A DNA stretch of 64,000 nucleotides from Siphonodentalium dalli (Eukaryota > Mollusca > Scaphopoda > Gadilida > Siphonodentaliidae): the NCBI GenBank assembly GCA_032622095.1, contig CP136061.1, positions 45,145,797-45,209,796 of the forward strand, written 5' to 3'. Below are positions 12,974 through 26,600 of this stretch, piece after piece. Every line of letters begins with the position of its first letter. The first letter of the stretch is position 1. A program made the translations under genes and the position numbers. A model generated the notes under the pieces. The model saw only the letters and a list, made by a program, of their open reading frames with translations, did no database searches and was not told the DNA's origin.

Positions 12974-13816
12974 GTGCTACATTCAGATTTGATGCACGCT
13001 GAAGCGGCCGATGTCGGTGAATCGAAAACTAAAGTTAGCCGCTCTCGGCCAATCAGAATGCTCGTTTTTAGTGACAAATACTCAATTGAATTACAATATA
13101 ATATAAAGAAAGACAAGGTTGGAGACACTATCACAAAAATAGGTGACACCACCGAGGACGTTTCCGCAACTTTCACGCATGCAGGCAGCTATAAACTTAA
13201 GTTCTCCTTGTACAGTTTATAGGTGTATTGACTTGGAAGGGAGATATACCCACCATCCATTCGCTATCTTCTTATGAGATTTCAGACCGTCAACTGAACA
13301 CCAAAATGAAACCAATTACATTTCTATAGTTAAATAATGTCTGCTGCTCGGGATATTTTACTGCTAGTATACGGTATCCCCATCAGTATCGAGACGGTCA
13401 CTGCAGTAGAGTTACCATACCATGCGTTATGTTCCACATATATAAGGAGAATCACTGCATTTTATTTTCATGCCTGCATGTGTAATATCAAAATAAATGC
13501 GGCCTGACACCAACCGACACCAAGTTTATGATTTGACAGCCGTAAAACAATGTCGGCAACTTCAAAGTCGCTTAAAGTTCACGGTGTGCTACATTGTGGG
13601 TCACTGAACTGGAAGATTACAATGAAGACCAGTCAAGTGCATGTAAAAAAATTTATAATGTGTTAACTGTTGTAATAGTGTCATTTCTGTTTGATATTTT
13701 GCCTTTAATTACTGTGTGGTTCCCATCGGATTATTTCTTGTAATATATCATAAGACAACAACTTCAGTTTTTGGCATAATTGATAAATGAAATGCGAATA
13801 TACATTTGTAGTTCGC

Positions 13817-14020
13817 CTCCCCACATGCCTTTAAAAGTGTTTGCATCCGATTACCATTAAGCTGCGTATCCATGACGTCAAGCACATGATGTCAGGATTT
13901 TCTCACCAATAAGGGGACAGAACCATGACCTCCCCACATGCCTTTGAAGGCAGACAAATATGGCTCCTATTAAGCAGTGTATCCATGACGTTCGAGCACG
14001 AGATCGTCAGGATTGTCTCA
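13817..14020 (+). repeat. About 114-bp imperfect tandem duplication
   Basis: CTCCCCACATGCCTTT and the following bases, including GTATCCATGACGT, occur at 13817-13905 and again at 13931-14020 with substitutions and indels. The array abuts the SINE that begins near 14024. Confidence 0.7.
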
Positions 14021-14023
14021 TGT

Positions 14024-15870
14024 GGATGTGGTAGCCCAGTGGGTAGAGTGTCGGACTTGTAATGGTGTTAATGCACCGGCGTGAGTTCGCGCCTCGCTCG
14101 GTGGACTATTGTCTCCACAACAGTGGCTTGGCCGAATTGAGCGGTGTGTGTGCTATATATAGCCACACGCTGTTTCAAATCTCGCGCCAGGTTCTGACCC
14201 TTGGGCAAGGTCACTTGTACTGTGCTCGCTTCGTCGTACCTAGACGAGAAATAGGTACTGTTATGCCCTAAGTAAATGGCCCATCTAACTGAAGTGGCAC
14301 CCCAGTTTAACTGCGTTCCGTTTTAACCTTACCGCGGTTATAAGATGCGTTTAAAACGCAAGAGAACCGAATAAATTGTGCTGTTAAAACGGATATGTCG
14401 CAGTTAAACCGGTATATGTCGCTCTTAATGGAACAGATACCATATGGCGTATATGGCGTGTCATGTTTTAGTTGCCATGCTCGTTAGACAAGTTAGCACA
14501 AATAACATGCCAGTGTCCCTTTCAATATCAATATTTTTTGTTCTGGATCTTTTATTTATTTTGGATAAATAGAACAGACATCCATATACCAATATTTTAT
14601 GTTTTGGGTAAACGGAAGATAGTGATATATGGTGTGAAAAAATAAAAGTGTTTTTGTGTGTTTTATTTATTTTTGGATTTCTTTTTATTGTAATGTTGTA
14701 TACTTTATAGTAGCCTTTTGGTGAAAATAACAGTTGGGCTAACCCCGACAGGTAATCGGAATCCTTACGGCCCATTTTCGACTTTAACCATCGATAAAAT
14801 AAATATTTACATAATTATATATAAATATAATTATTCGACAATTTAGCTGACGAGTGCCGGTCACTTTCAATGTAAGGAAAACGCGTTTAAAATGGAAAAA
14901 CTGCAAAACGGAAAAAACGCATTCAAACGGATCAAATGGCCACTGAATTTCAAACGGATTCGAGTGGATAATTATATAATAATATAAAGTGGGGGTTAGA
15001 GTTCCACTCATGCATCATAAATGTAAAGTGAGAGAAACAATACATAGTCACAAAATGCGTTTAAACGGAACAACCGCACTCTTCAAACATCGGGCATTAT
15101 TCGGATATCGGAAACCGATATTTAAGTTTTCCGATCTTGCATTCGTTGCTATATAATCATAATTAACTACAAACGTGACACGCCAGCTAGATTCGCGAAT
15201 TGCGTATGGACTATTACTAGTATTAAATTCAGCACTCTACTTTGCTTCAAAAATAAGCATCTATTTTTTCACAAGCCGAACAACGGACGTATACTAGAAC
15301 ATATACGTCAAAATTATACAGTTTTCAACAAGTCGGGATTAAAACATAAAATATATCGTGTTGAGTACCGATGGTGATAAAAAAAACATACAATCAACTC
15401 CTGGTCGATTATGAAGTTACCACTTTGCCGTGATCGCTAAAACACAAAATGATAACATACACTGGTAGATGCATGGGTAGTACCCCTCTCTTTCCCATTA
15501 AATATTTAAATACCGGAAGGTTAACGTTTACGTGCGGTGTAACCGCAGTTAAGGGTTAATAACTGCGGTAACCTAACCGCATGTAACTGCGATGCCACCG
15601 CAGTTACGGCAAATAACTGCGGTGCGGTTATGGTTTAGCCGCAGTTGTAAACGGATTATAACTGCAGTTAATGGGTCATTTACTTAGGGCATAACAGTAC
15701 CTGGTTGTTGGGTATTCGTAAGCCGCTCTAGTGAAGCGCCTGTAAAATGGCAGCAGGCACAAGACTCGGCATTACTCATAAAAAACAGCTGGGGTAATAA
15801 TGTAAGCGCTTAGAGCTACACCAGGGATTAAGCGCTATATAAATGATATGCATTATTATTATTATTATTT
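14024..15870 (+). mobile_element. tRNA-derived SINE split by a later insertion
   Basis: The left half (about 14024-14257) has a pol III A box (TAGCCCAGTGGGTAGAG) and B box (GAGTTCGCGCC). The right half (15698 to about 15870) carries the tail ending in AAGCGCTATATAAATG and an ATT-rich tract. Removing 14258-15697 plus one TA joins ...AATAGG to TACCTGGTTG..., restoring a continuous SINE. A truncated copy of the same tail lies at about 38678-38750. It is a SINE rather than a tRNA gene, because the acceptor stem does not close and a long non-tRNA body follows. Confidence 0.8.
14258..15697. mobile_element. 1440-bp non-autonomous DNA transposon inside the SINE
   Basis: Terminal inverted repeats begin CTGTTATGCCCTAAGTAAAT at 14258, with the complement ending at 15697. 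TA flanks both ends (14256-14257 and 15698-15699). Because the flanks are symmetrical, GTAC would also fit as the duplication. Both ends carry repeated AACTGCGGT or AACCGCAGTT motifs, dense at 15530-15660 and sparser at 14300-14420. No transposase frame is present. A TA target and long subterminal repeats suggest a Tc1/mariner-like group, but the superfamily is inference. Confidence 0.8.
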
Positions 15871-15880
15871 GGGGGGGGGG

Positions 15881-17462
15881 GACACCACATGCCCGTGTGG
15901 GGCTCCATTAAGGGCACCATATGTTTTAGTTTTTTAAATCCCAAATAAAACGACACAATACTGCTGTAATCCAACAATTGTATCGGAGGTTTATAAAAGT
16001 TTTGGATTATTGAAAGGGCAATTAAATTTTATTTAGAATCAGTTCATTTCCTTTTTTGGGTACTTGTAAGTTATGCAGTGGATTGTGATAATATTTCCGA
16101 CTGTATGACAAGCCCAATTTGACCTCCCATATTCCATATCGAAACAGAAACTGAAATAGATTTTCTGGAATTGCGACCTATGACACTTGCTAACTCAACT
16201 GATGTCTACACTTCAAAGGCCTGATCCTAAATGGTTCGCACATGTCAATTTATTGGAAATATCAAGCAAAAACTCGAAGCTGCAATGCCGCTCATACAAT
16301 ATTAATATTTTTGATATCGGTTACTATAAATAAAATCCGGATTTTCCACCTCCACAAAACGCCATCAGTGTATGGTCATGTGCCAAGTATAAATGGATAA
16401 GTGCAGTGAAAGGACATTAGTATAAATAAGAGTATGATGGATGTGATTTTCACCATTTTGAACACTAAACTGACATAGAGTGATGTGTTTATTGTATGTA
16501 ACAACAGTAGAATAGTCCTTAAAAACTCTTTACTCATAAAAAGTACTTGAATTTTATTCCCAGCAAAGAATATGAACCATTTTTATCAATAATAAAAATT
16601 AAATTCATATCCATGAAATATATTCATGAAATATTGAATTACAATGAATAATCATGAAAATTGAAAACTTGACTAATTTTGTTCAAGGCAATTTTGTCTC
16701 AAATACATGTACATGTATAGAGATCATTTTGTACCATGTCTGATTGTTGGGCATTTCATGTTTGGTTTCCTATGGTAATTACGTCAATTACCAAATAAGG
16801 AATTTACTATGATAGTATTGTGAATTGTAGACACATCAAATTAGGGGTTTTACAACCGCTGTATAATGTGTGTGAATCTAAATATTAGTAAATAAGGAAA
16901 TGACGCAATATCAGGACTGCTTATAAGCATTCACTGTGCTTTTTGTGAGAAACTAAACAACACTGGACCTGCATTTTCTCTTGACACAAAGCGTGTTTTG
17001 TGAATAATATTTCATCCATATCATAATTATGCTATACTATTCAGCCTGTACTATTCAGTATAATCTTGAGGAAATTATCATAATTTGATAAATATTATTT
17101 CTAAATTATAACCTATAACGAAGATCGCCTGTCCCTTTAAAATAAAAATAAATAATAAAAATAAAAATATTCTAACCACATGGCAAACTGAATTTCTGTC
17201 AAGGACTGGAGGGTGAGGTGAATCCTAACTTTATGGGCAGGCAGGCAAACCTCTATCGCAGACTGCGTCAAAAACTAATAAGTATTTGCTTGACAAGGCA
17301 ATTCAGTTCGCACTATTATCTCGCAAGCTCAATGTGATCGTAATCTCAATCAAACTTACACTTTGCCCCAATTATGAACCCCCCCATAACCCTATCCGAT
17401 TTTATCAAACGAGTATAATAGTATTGATTATTGTTTGACTTGAGACTTGTTTATCTTTTCAG
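15881..17462. other. Non-coding DNA before the first coding exon
   Basis: AT-rich sequence with no domain-bearing frame. A strong acceptor (TTGTTTATCTTTTCAG) closes it at 17462, so at least one upstream noncoding exon should exist, but it was not located. Confidence 0.5.
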
Positions 17463-17602
17463 GTGCGATCATCCAATGATTGATTGGTTTGAGAGTTTCT
17501 ATTCTGAAAAGCCTCTCAATGTGAATACTCCAGGATGAGCATTATACTTCGGATTGGTGCGGTCAAAAGTGACTCGCCAAATTCCAAGGATGTACCCTCT
17601 GA
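17463..17602 (+). CDS. KMT2E: KMT2E-like exon 1 (first coding; CDS from 17535)
   Basis: The acceptor TTATCTTTTCAG precedes 17463 and the donor GTAAGT follows 17602. ATG at 17535 is the first in-frame start: reading back to the acceptor in the same frame gives three TGA codons (near 17481, 17490 and 17505), so 17463-17534 is 5' UTR. The peptide [17 protein letters not shown] resembles the MSIVIPLG start of vertebrate KMT2E. It ends in phase 2. Confidence 0.85.
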
Positions 17603-20600
17603 GTAAGTAGCCAAAACTCTTTTATGGCCTTATAACAGGGCTGAAATTCTGTAGATATGGTAGTCGGTATCTGGAGATGTCCAATGTCATTAAACGAACA
17701 AGACCGTTGTGGGGGGAATAGCTGTTATTTACAATGATCTGGTTTTCCAAGATGAACATAACATATAACAGCAACAGGTATTCCTTATAACGTTAGCTCA
17801 AAGTGTCCAATGGTAATCCAAATGACGTGAAAGAATATAGTGACTAGTCTAGATAAAATGTTGTTCTTCTAACGTTAGGAGTTGAAGGATTTTATATCCA
17901 TTTGGAGGTAAGAAATGCCAAGCTGAATTAACCAATGAGTAAAATGTGACAAGTGAAAACATGTCAATGGAAATAGAAAGTGTTGACTGGTTGAATACGG
18001 CAATTAAGATTAATGAACCAAATAAGCAAAGAGGCAAAACAATTAAAAGGTACCAACATAATTAACAGGTTTGATTAAATGAATATGACAATTACAGACT
18101 AATGATTTACAACCTGACAGGCAAGTAATGACCTTTTCCTAAAGACCTAAGATGTGATAATAATAATAAAACATAACGAACCCTTCAAACTGTTTGTGAA
18201 AAGTACTGAAGGCAATTAATTAATTGGCCAAAATTTTGAAATACTACTTCACAAAACACACACTACATTGAAGAACAGTTCTAAGTTCTAATATGGCGAA
18301 TATGGCCCGGTGATAGCCTACACACATTCTTTTCGTAAAATTCCTAATATTTCAAAATGGATTTTCATAGTGCTGGGCTGTATTTGCATATAAAAATACC
18401 GCCTTAATTCTGAAATCACACCACAGTATACCTTACTACCGATTATTTCCACATGTATATTCAGTAACTAAGGGCAGCTTTCCAAAAGAGGAACCACATC
18501 AAGTCTCACACTAATAAGATATGCCTCCTGTGTTTGGAAATGAGAATTATAAATCAGGGGAAATTATAAGTACTTGTGCTCTTTCTATTCTTTTGTGACT
18601 TGGGGAAAAAAACCTTGGAATTTCACTGATTTCAAAACCTAGAAATCTGCCAAATTTATCCTTTTCACAAGTGGTTAGTATATGCATAATATTGTGGGAG
18701 GATCTTTTGAGGGACCTTATTTTTTTATTCAAGAAACATATGATTATTTTCAATTGGAAAGACAAAAATCCATAAATAATTTTCTGTATTGGAGAATTTT
18801 CATCCCATGCCCGTTAATCAATAGTTAGTAACCACATCTCAACCCTCTGGCATATTGTCTAGTTGATTACTCATTGCTTGAGTGGACAGAAGATGCTAAT
18901 AAACAAAAATCATTGGGCTAAAATGTATATATGTGGCTGCTTTATTCATCATTGTACTATATGGGGGACCATTGTGGGGTATAATATTATTATTGGTTTA
19001 TTATTTGTGTAGAAAGTCACAATCAAGTTGTTTATTTCTGATGTAGCTGAAATTGGCAGCGAAATCTAACAAGATAGAGTTCTCCCTCTTGCTGTGCTCC
19101 AAATATTTCCCTAAGATCGCCTGATATTTATGTTTTAAAAAATAGCCCCTTTTATTGTCCCATTATAAGGTAGGTTTATATGATAAAAATTCTAAATAAA
19201 ATTGATAATTGACAAGCTATTCCGGACAGGTGTCCTTGATTCATATCTCATATTATACCCCGGAATCTTTATAAAACTTGCTAGCTAGAGATACACTATC
19301 TTTAACATAATTGTTGGACTACAATTTAAGCTTTGAATTCAGTTTATTTTCCTGTTTTTTTGCAGCGTTGAGTTGATTGAACCAGCGGATGAGAGCTACT
19401 ATCTGCCGCTCCCAGCGCAGACTTACCCTGGTTGCTATGGACTTCCTTACCAGGTGAAGATATAGCAACATTAATAGTTGGGACCACTCTCACTTGCCTA
19501 ATGTTAAACTTTGACTTGCAGATTTTGAACTTTTGCACAGGGTTCGTGGGCAAATGGCAAAAATAATTCACATTCGGCAAAAAATATTTTCATTTGGCAA
19601 AAGTTTTGGCAAGTCACTTTTTAATTCCTCAAGAAAGTTGAAAAATATTGGTCAATCAATACCATGTATTTCAGGAAACTCTCACATAATAGTAGTGTTT
19701 TGTAAGGTTCAGGAAAAGTTAACAGCTTTATTAAGATGCAGTTAATCTGATAGCATTAGTATTGGTGGGTGAAGGGATTACCCGTATTTAGTGTATTGTA
19801 ATGTGCCCTTCTGGTGAAGCAAACCCTTCTATAATTTTATTGTTCGGTGATTGGTTTATTGTTGTGTGATAAACCACAAAATAAGACTCAATGTTGCAGA
19901 AAATTATACTATCAGGTATAGCATTAGGCAAATTCTAAAAGAATTTGGCAAAAAATATTTTCATTTGGCAAATTATTTGACGATAGTAAATTTTGGTCCA
20001 GCGCGGACCCTGCTTTTGCATAACTATTTTTCCCCCATTGGATTGTGCTAGGGTAAACCCATAGTTCCTTCCCATGGAATATGTTAACTGATAGGTTAAC
20101 CCTTTACCCAACAAACCGGCCACAACCGGCCAAATAAAGCTTCAACAGCCTAAAATATCTTCGGTCTGTCTCAATAGAACCATACAAATATGGATATCAT
20201 TGGAACCGGCTCCTTGACCACATTGTGATAGTTACAGTTATGCCCTGTGCCAATGCATTCTCTTATATATGCGAGTCGACCATAGGTCGTCTCGCATATA
20301 TAAGAGAATGCATTGGCCTAATAAAAATCTTTTTTTACCATTTTTTCTTACATTCTTTAACAATTTTATAATTTTATTGTGTTAAGCCAATGCATTCTCT
20401 TATATATGCGAGGCGACCTATGGTCGACTCGCATATATAAGAGAATGCATTGGCACAGGGCCGTTCTGTTGGGTAAAGGGTTAATACCTAAACGCTTACT
20501 CTAACTGTTACAATCAATGGATATTTCTCTCCCAAACTTGGTTACATGATTAAGGTATTTATCAGTAATAGCGATACCTTCACATAACATCTTGGCAACC

Positions 20601-23600
20601 TATTTTCATCTGTGCAACCTGTTTTTTCTATCACTACATTTTTATTTTATGTAACCTCCAGGTGATCGAAATGTTTGTTCGCCTCAAATTTTCATGCCTG
20701 GCATCGATATATGTATGTCATGTATATAATTAGGTCAAGTCCTGGTATCTTGTAAATTTAATGTATAATATTCATAACAGGTGATGATTCATAAGTATTT
20801 AAGTAATAAAAAATAAATCAATATAATCTAAAAATTTTCGGTAACCAACGGCAAAGAAACCTATATTTTTTGCCTTATCACACAGCCCAACTTAGCTACT
20901 GATTATTATTCATTACCTGTTTGTGAGTTTGGTGAAGGTCATAACTCAATTTAGCAGAGGTGTTACTCTTTTTGACTGGGAATTAGTTTAATATCACACC
21001 CCCTCTACATTCACACAATTAGCGCCCGCAGGAATCAGTACATATCTCCATTCAGTTTACATGAACATTTCTGATGTTCATAAACCAATAATTTAAGTCG
21101 CCACTTCAGTTATTGTTTGATGAACATCGGAAATGCCTATGTGACTATGTGATTGTCACTTCAAGCCGATACTGTACATTCGCTCACTGCATGTTGTTAT
21201 TTGGGAGACTGTTTCTAATTGAACAATATGTTAACTTATAATTGTTTTGGTTGTTTTGAAAAGTTGTTTAATTTATAATTGTTTGGTTACAATGTAATGG
21301 TATATGATTATAAGGATTCTTAGGAATGACTTGCAGATTGGGGTAATTGGTTATGACCGGCAGAGAAATAAAACAAAGTTTGTGTGGATTCGCACACTTT
21401 GTTTAATTACTCTGTCGGTCAAAATCCAATGACCCCAATCGATCTGCAAGTCATTTTTAACCCTTTGAGTGCCAGGGGCCGATCTCATCGGCCCTAAACC
21501 TACAAAATAAGTCTGTTAAAGAATATAAGAATAAATTATTAAAATTGTACAAAATTGTAAAAAAAACAACAAAAAAAAACAATTGTTAGGCCAATGCATT
21601 CTCTTATATATGCGATATATAAGAGAATGCATTGGCACAGGGTATATGGGTTGATACAAAAATCGACCTGGCACTCAAAGGGTTAAATGGCTACATCATT
21701 TATATCCTAAGTGTACATGCATCCTTATTCTCATTTGGAAAGTCTCACTAATACCGGTAGTTCTATTTTGGGAATGTGGCAGTTAATGCTGATATGCCAT
21801 GGGTTTGTATTTTAGGGGCTTCACTGTGTTTTGGAATTGAACAAGATTATTGATCAGTAACATTGCATGTGTCAGTTAAGATAGGAGTTAGTATCTGAAA
21901 CCTCATGTAATCATTCTTCACTCATGATTTGCTTGAGTTGATTTGCACTCAAGCCTGATTATAGTGTGTCTGTCATTTGCAGAATGAGGTCCCCAGAGGG
22001 TGAATTTAGTGATGCTAGCCCACTGTGTTGGCTAGCATCACTAAATTCACCCTCTGGGGACCTCATTCTGCTTAGGCCTCATCTTCTCCGGAAAGTATCT
22101 TTTTTATCAAATTTAGTATAGAAACTTCTTCAATAGATTCTATTTCTTTTTAGTTTAGTTTCTCTATATCCCCAAATTGGCAGACGACACACTGCATAAT
22201 CAAGGTTCCCAATGGGTGTACATGTACATCACAATATTCACCACTTGGGAACTTCAATCTGAGTCTATGTCTCCAAAAGCAAATGCGGCCTAAGCAGAAT
22301 GAGGTCCCCAGAGGGTGAATTTAGTGATGCTAGCCCGCTCTGCAAATGACTGGCACAATAAACTCAAGCTTGTTTGCACTGGAGTCACTTCAATAATTTT
22401 TTTTCCAATTTACTCCTGAGAATTTCAAGTGTAAGGGGTTGATATGAATTTATGGTGTACAGTAATGCCCAAAGTAATTGACCACTTAACCACAGCAGAA
22501 TTATGGGTAATTTTTCAGGATTTAGTCGGAAATATGGCTTGTTGCCATTCATCGGAAAGCTCTCAGCTTGGGCATTACTGTAGGTACCATATTATACTCC
22601 TACTTTTCGAAGAATACTGGATCAGTGAGAGCTTTCCGATGAATAGCAACACGCCATATTTCTGACTAAATCCTGAAAAGTCACCCATAATTCTGCTGTG
22701 GTTAAGGAGTCGATTATTTAGGGCATTACTGTATGTATAGCCCAGCATGCGGTAAAGTATACCCACATACTCCAAATTTTGTCCATTCTATGCCATGCTT
22801 GACTTGACGTTCAGGGAGCAAATTAACTGGTATCGCATCGCAATTTGCTACCCAAATTTTGATAAAATCTATGCAATTTGGTATGAATTTTATATGATTT
22901 TAGAACAATGCTATCTAATCATGTCAATGTGAAGTTATTTGCTAATCAAAATTTCAAAAGTAATTTGCTTCCTGTTGACGTTGCACTTGTTTACTAATAA
23001 TTTATCACAATTTTTTTCTGCTTGTAGGATCACAACTATGGGGCGCCTCCACCTCCAACTCCTCCTCAATCTCCCCCTCCAATATCCCCTCCCCAGATCA
23101 TAATCCCTACTAGTGCTAATGGTCTTGACCATGTTGAGATTGAGGAGGAGACGACTACGACTGTGGAGACAACGTCAACAGACACTGGAGATGACAGCAT
23201 TACCAGATGTATCTGTGAATTCGAGCACGATGATGGCTATATGATTTGCTGTGATAAGTGCAGGTTGGTATATCTCAGGGTTGTAATTTTTAGCTCAACT
23301 TGAGCTATTGCCATGTGTTGGTGTCCGTTGTCCGTCCATATTTGCTGTAGAGCTGAAACGGTTGACCCATTCTTCTAACCGGTTAACCATCGGGGTTAAC
23401 CGGATTTCAACCGGTTAACCGCTAATTTATAGTGGACTTCTCTGTGACTTAATTATGTCGACATTTGCCGTGCTCCAGGGACAGACCTAGGTGAGAAATA
23501 GCAGCTGAAATAAAGACCTTATTCACGGCATTTAACGATATTCAAAAACACACATTCACTGTTCTTTTGCTGGCTATCGTGATGGGGAATGAGCAAGTGA

Positions 23601-26600
23601 AATGTGTGAATGGCAGGGGATGCTTATTTGCAATTGCCGCCATGTTTCCGGCTGCCGAAAAAATCCGCTCTGACGGCACAGACGTGCCTGGAATACCTAG
23701 GTACTTTCCCGCGAGCGCTGCCACACGGGGGAATCGATCAGAGTTCATTTTCCACCAGAACGTTGGCTTAACTTTCGGCGATATCCGCGATCCAATGTAG
23801 GCTTTCAACTCAATTGAAACATCGTCCACCTCTGTCTCATATGATAAACCACTGTCATAGAAGTCGCCCAACAAGTACTTCATGGCTTCGTTGGTGGCTT
23901 CTACTTTTGACTTTTTTATTTTCGGTGCGAATTCGCGCACAGTCACGTCGGGTCCCGACAATAAACTAGTAGACGTAGATGTACCCGGAACGACTTCCGA
24001 CACTTCCATATCGGTACATTTAGTGGGCGATTTGCCAGAAGAACTTTGACATGCCTGACTGGTCTCGCTCTCTGAAGCACTATCTGTAGTATCTGGTTTC
24101 GATTTACCAGATTCTGTTTTCTCCTTTTCGACCAACATACTGAGCACACATTCGCAAACTTCGTCTCTCTGTTCCTCGTTTAAGAAGGAAAGACTCTTGT
24201 ATCGAGGATCCAAAAATGCTGCTATCACCAATTGGTTCTTACCAGGTTTGCCCAGTGGATAACGCTTTCTCAGATCAGAAGCCACGGTCTTTTTGAACTC
24301 TTTCAAAACTTTGATGTCACCGGTATTCTCTTTGAGATGGTTTGCTAACAAGCCGCATACCATAGGGTAGATCGTGCTGAGTGTAGGAAACTCATCCGAA
24401 CACAGAATTTCAGTGGCCATCTGAAGTGGTTTGAGGGTGGTTGTGATGGCCTTCATCGTGCACTAGATATCGTCACTGAGCTCCAAGACGCGCGCGTCAG
24501 AATCTTTGGTTATATTCTGATCAAGGATAACAGCAAGCACTGGTAGTCTTTGCTCTAGGAGTCTCTGGAACATTACGAATGTGGAGTTCCAACGAGTGGA
24601 CACATCCTGCAGCAAACTGTGCTCGGGCGAATTCAACTTTTTCTGTGTTTCTTTCAAAGCGTTATTTGCAACATTCGATTTGTTGAAATGGGTAACAAGG
24701 CGTCTAGCACCTCCACTCGCACGCGAAATGGCGGGAAGTCCGAGTCCAATATTTACGCTCAGCTGGAGCGTGTGTCCAAAACACCGAATATGTGGGGTAT
24801 CTCCCAAGTCCATCTCACAAACAGCAGCCACAATATTCGAACAATTGTCTGACGTAATACCCGATACCTTGTCCGTGATGCGAAATTCGTCTAGAATCAA
24901 TCTGATTTCTTTTGCCAAATTGGAGGATGTATGTCGCTCTTTCACTTCCCGGGTACACAGGACGAAATTGTGAATATCCCAGTCTTCACCGACGTAGTGC
25001 ACTGTCACGGTGATGTAAGCTTCAGTTGCACAACTCGTCCAGCAATCAGTTGTAATAGCCAGATAATCATTCTTGTTCAATTCTTTAAGGAAACGCGCTC
25101 TCATTTCCGTATAATTCAGCTTAAGATATTTCTTTATTGTGGTGTGACAGGGAACTGTGTATGTCTTGTTCAGTTGTCCTATGAATTTGCGAAATCCCGA
25201 CCCATTAACTATGCACAAAGGCCTCATATCCATAGCGCACCACTCAACCAAAGCTCCCGTGATAGCGTTCCATTTCGATTTTGACATGGGTTTGGGTACG
25301 TGGAAACCCAGAGTGGTTTGCTTCTTTCGTAGAGATTCACTCGGTCCGGGTTCATCGGAACATTTCTGTGAAATCCCGCTTCTGTAACTAGCATCAGGAT
25401 CAACTGGCTGATTTGGCTCTGGTGTGTTCACACTCACGAAGATGTGTTTCTTCTTTAAATGCGAAGCCATGTTCGACGTGGACCCAGAGTAGACAAATCT
25501 ATACTGACAAATTTTGCATTCCGCAAACTTTTTTTTCTTTGCATTGTCTTCTACCAATCGGAAATTCGCCGACACTTCTGATTTACGCGATTCCATTTAG
25601 ATAATAGCCGTCTTGAAGCGTCTTCCCTTCTCAAAATTCAACACGAAATAATACCTGATGGGTGTCTATCAGATGACAGATTCACTGATTCAGTGACGTC
25701 ATTGCTTTGAACTATCCCGCCTTGATACACAGTGACTGCACACGTGCTCTTGCCGGAAGATCAGAGAAAACTTCAAAGGGCCGGAATTGATTGAAGGTCG
25801 CCGACACAGTTCGAGAATTGCTACTAAGTATCTGATACTACTGCGTGTACCAATTAATGCTTGCATTGCACTCTACTATCGGTGACACAGGGTTTAGTAT
25901 TAGTTTTGCATCATTTAACCTAATATTTTGAGGATTATTCACGGTTTCGTCCGGTTCATTTTTTTCTAACCGGTTACGTCGCTAACCGGTTAACCGTCTA
26001 ACCGTTTCAGCTCTAATTTGCTGTCAACAATGTCTTTTAGTACACCCCACTTGTCAGCCATCCAATTTTTTGGAAAAACTGCTTGGATTCTAATCTTTGC
26101 ATGAATAGATCCTTCGGTACTCCCTACAAGCCACATCCTTCTTCACCAAACTTCACATGGATCTTCGGGGTGACCTCTAGATCATCTAGATGGGAGCCAT
26201 AGATGGGAGCCATAGAACCATCTTTTTTCGGGGGATGTGTGGTTGGCGACCTTTTATACTCTTTGTATGACTAATTCCTCGGCTCACCCTACAGCCAATA
26301 ATTTTCATCTGATTGATCCCAAACTTCACATGAATCTATGGGGTGACCTCTGGATGTGAATCATCAAATTTGATGTCGATAATTCATAGTTTGATCATGT
26401 AAGATCACTATTAATTTTTTTGTGTGGTGTAATCACAGTAACATTTAAATTCCATTTATATTCCTGGTTTTAATGTTCGAAACTTTTCTTTTTTCATTGA
26501 TTCTAGTTCCTATGGTTTTTATACCCCCCCGCAACGAAGTTAGGGGGGGGTATACTGGAGTCAGCTTGTCCGTCCGTCGTCTGTCGTCCGTCCGTGGTCA

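Noticed and set aside
12899-13222. 107-codon plus-strand frame near a GC-richer stretch
   Set aside because: No recognisable domain, partly within a tandem duplication, and an equally long frame on the other strand.
14030-14110. Possible tRNA gene (A and B boxes)
   Set aside because: No closed acceptor stem, a long SINE body follows, and a second tail copy occurs at 38678.
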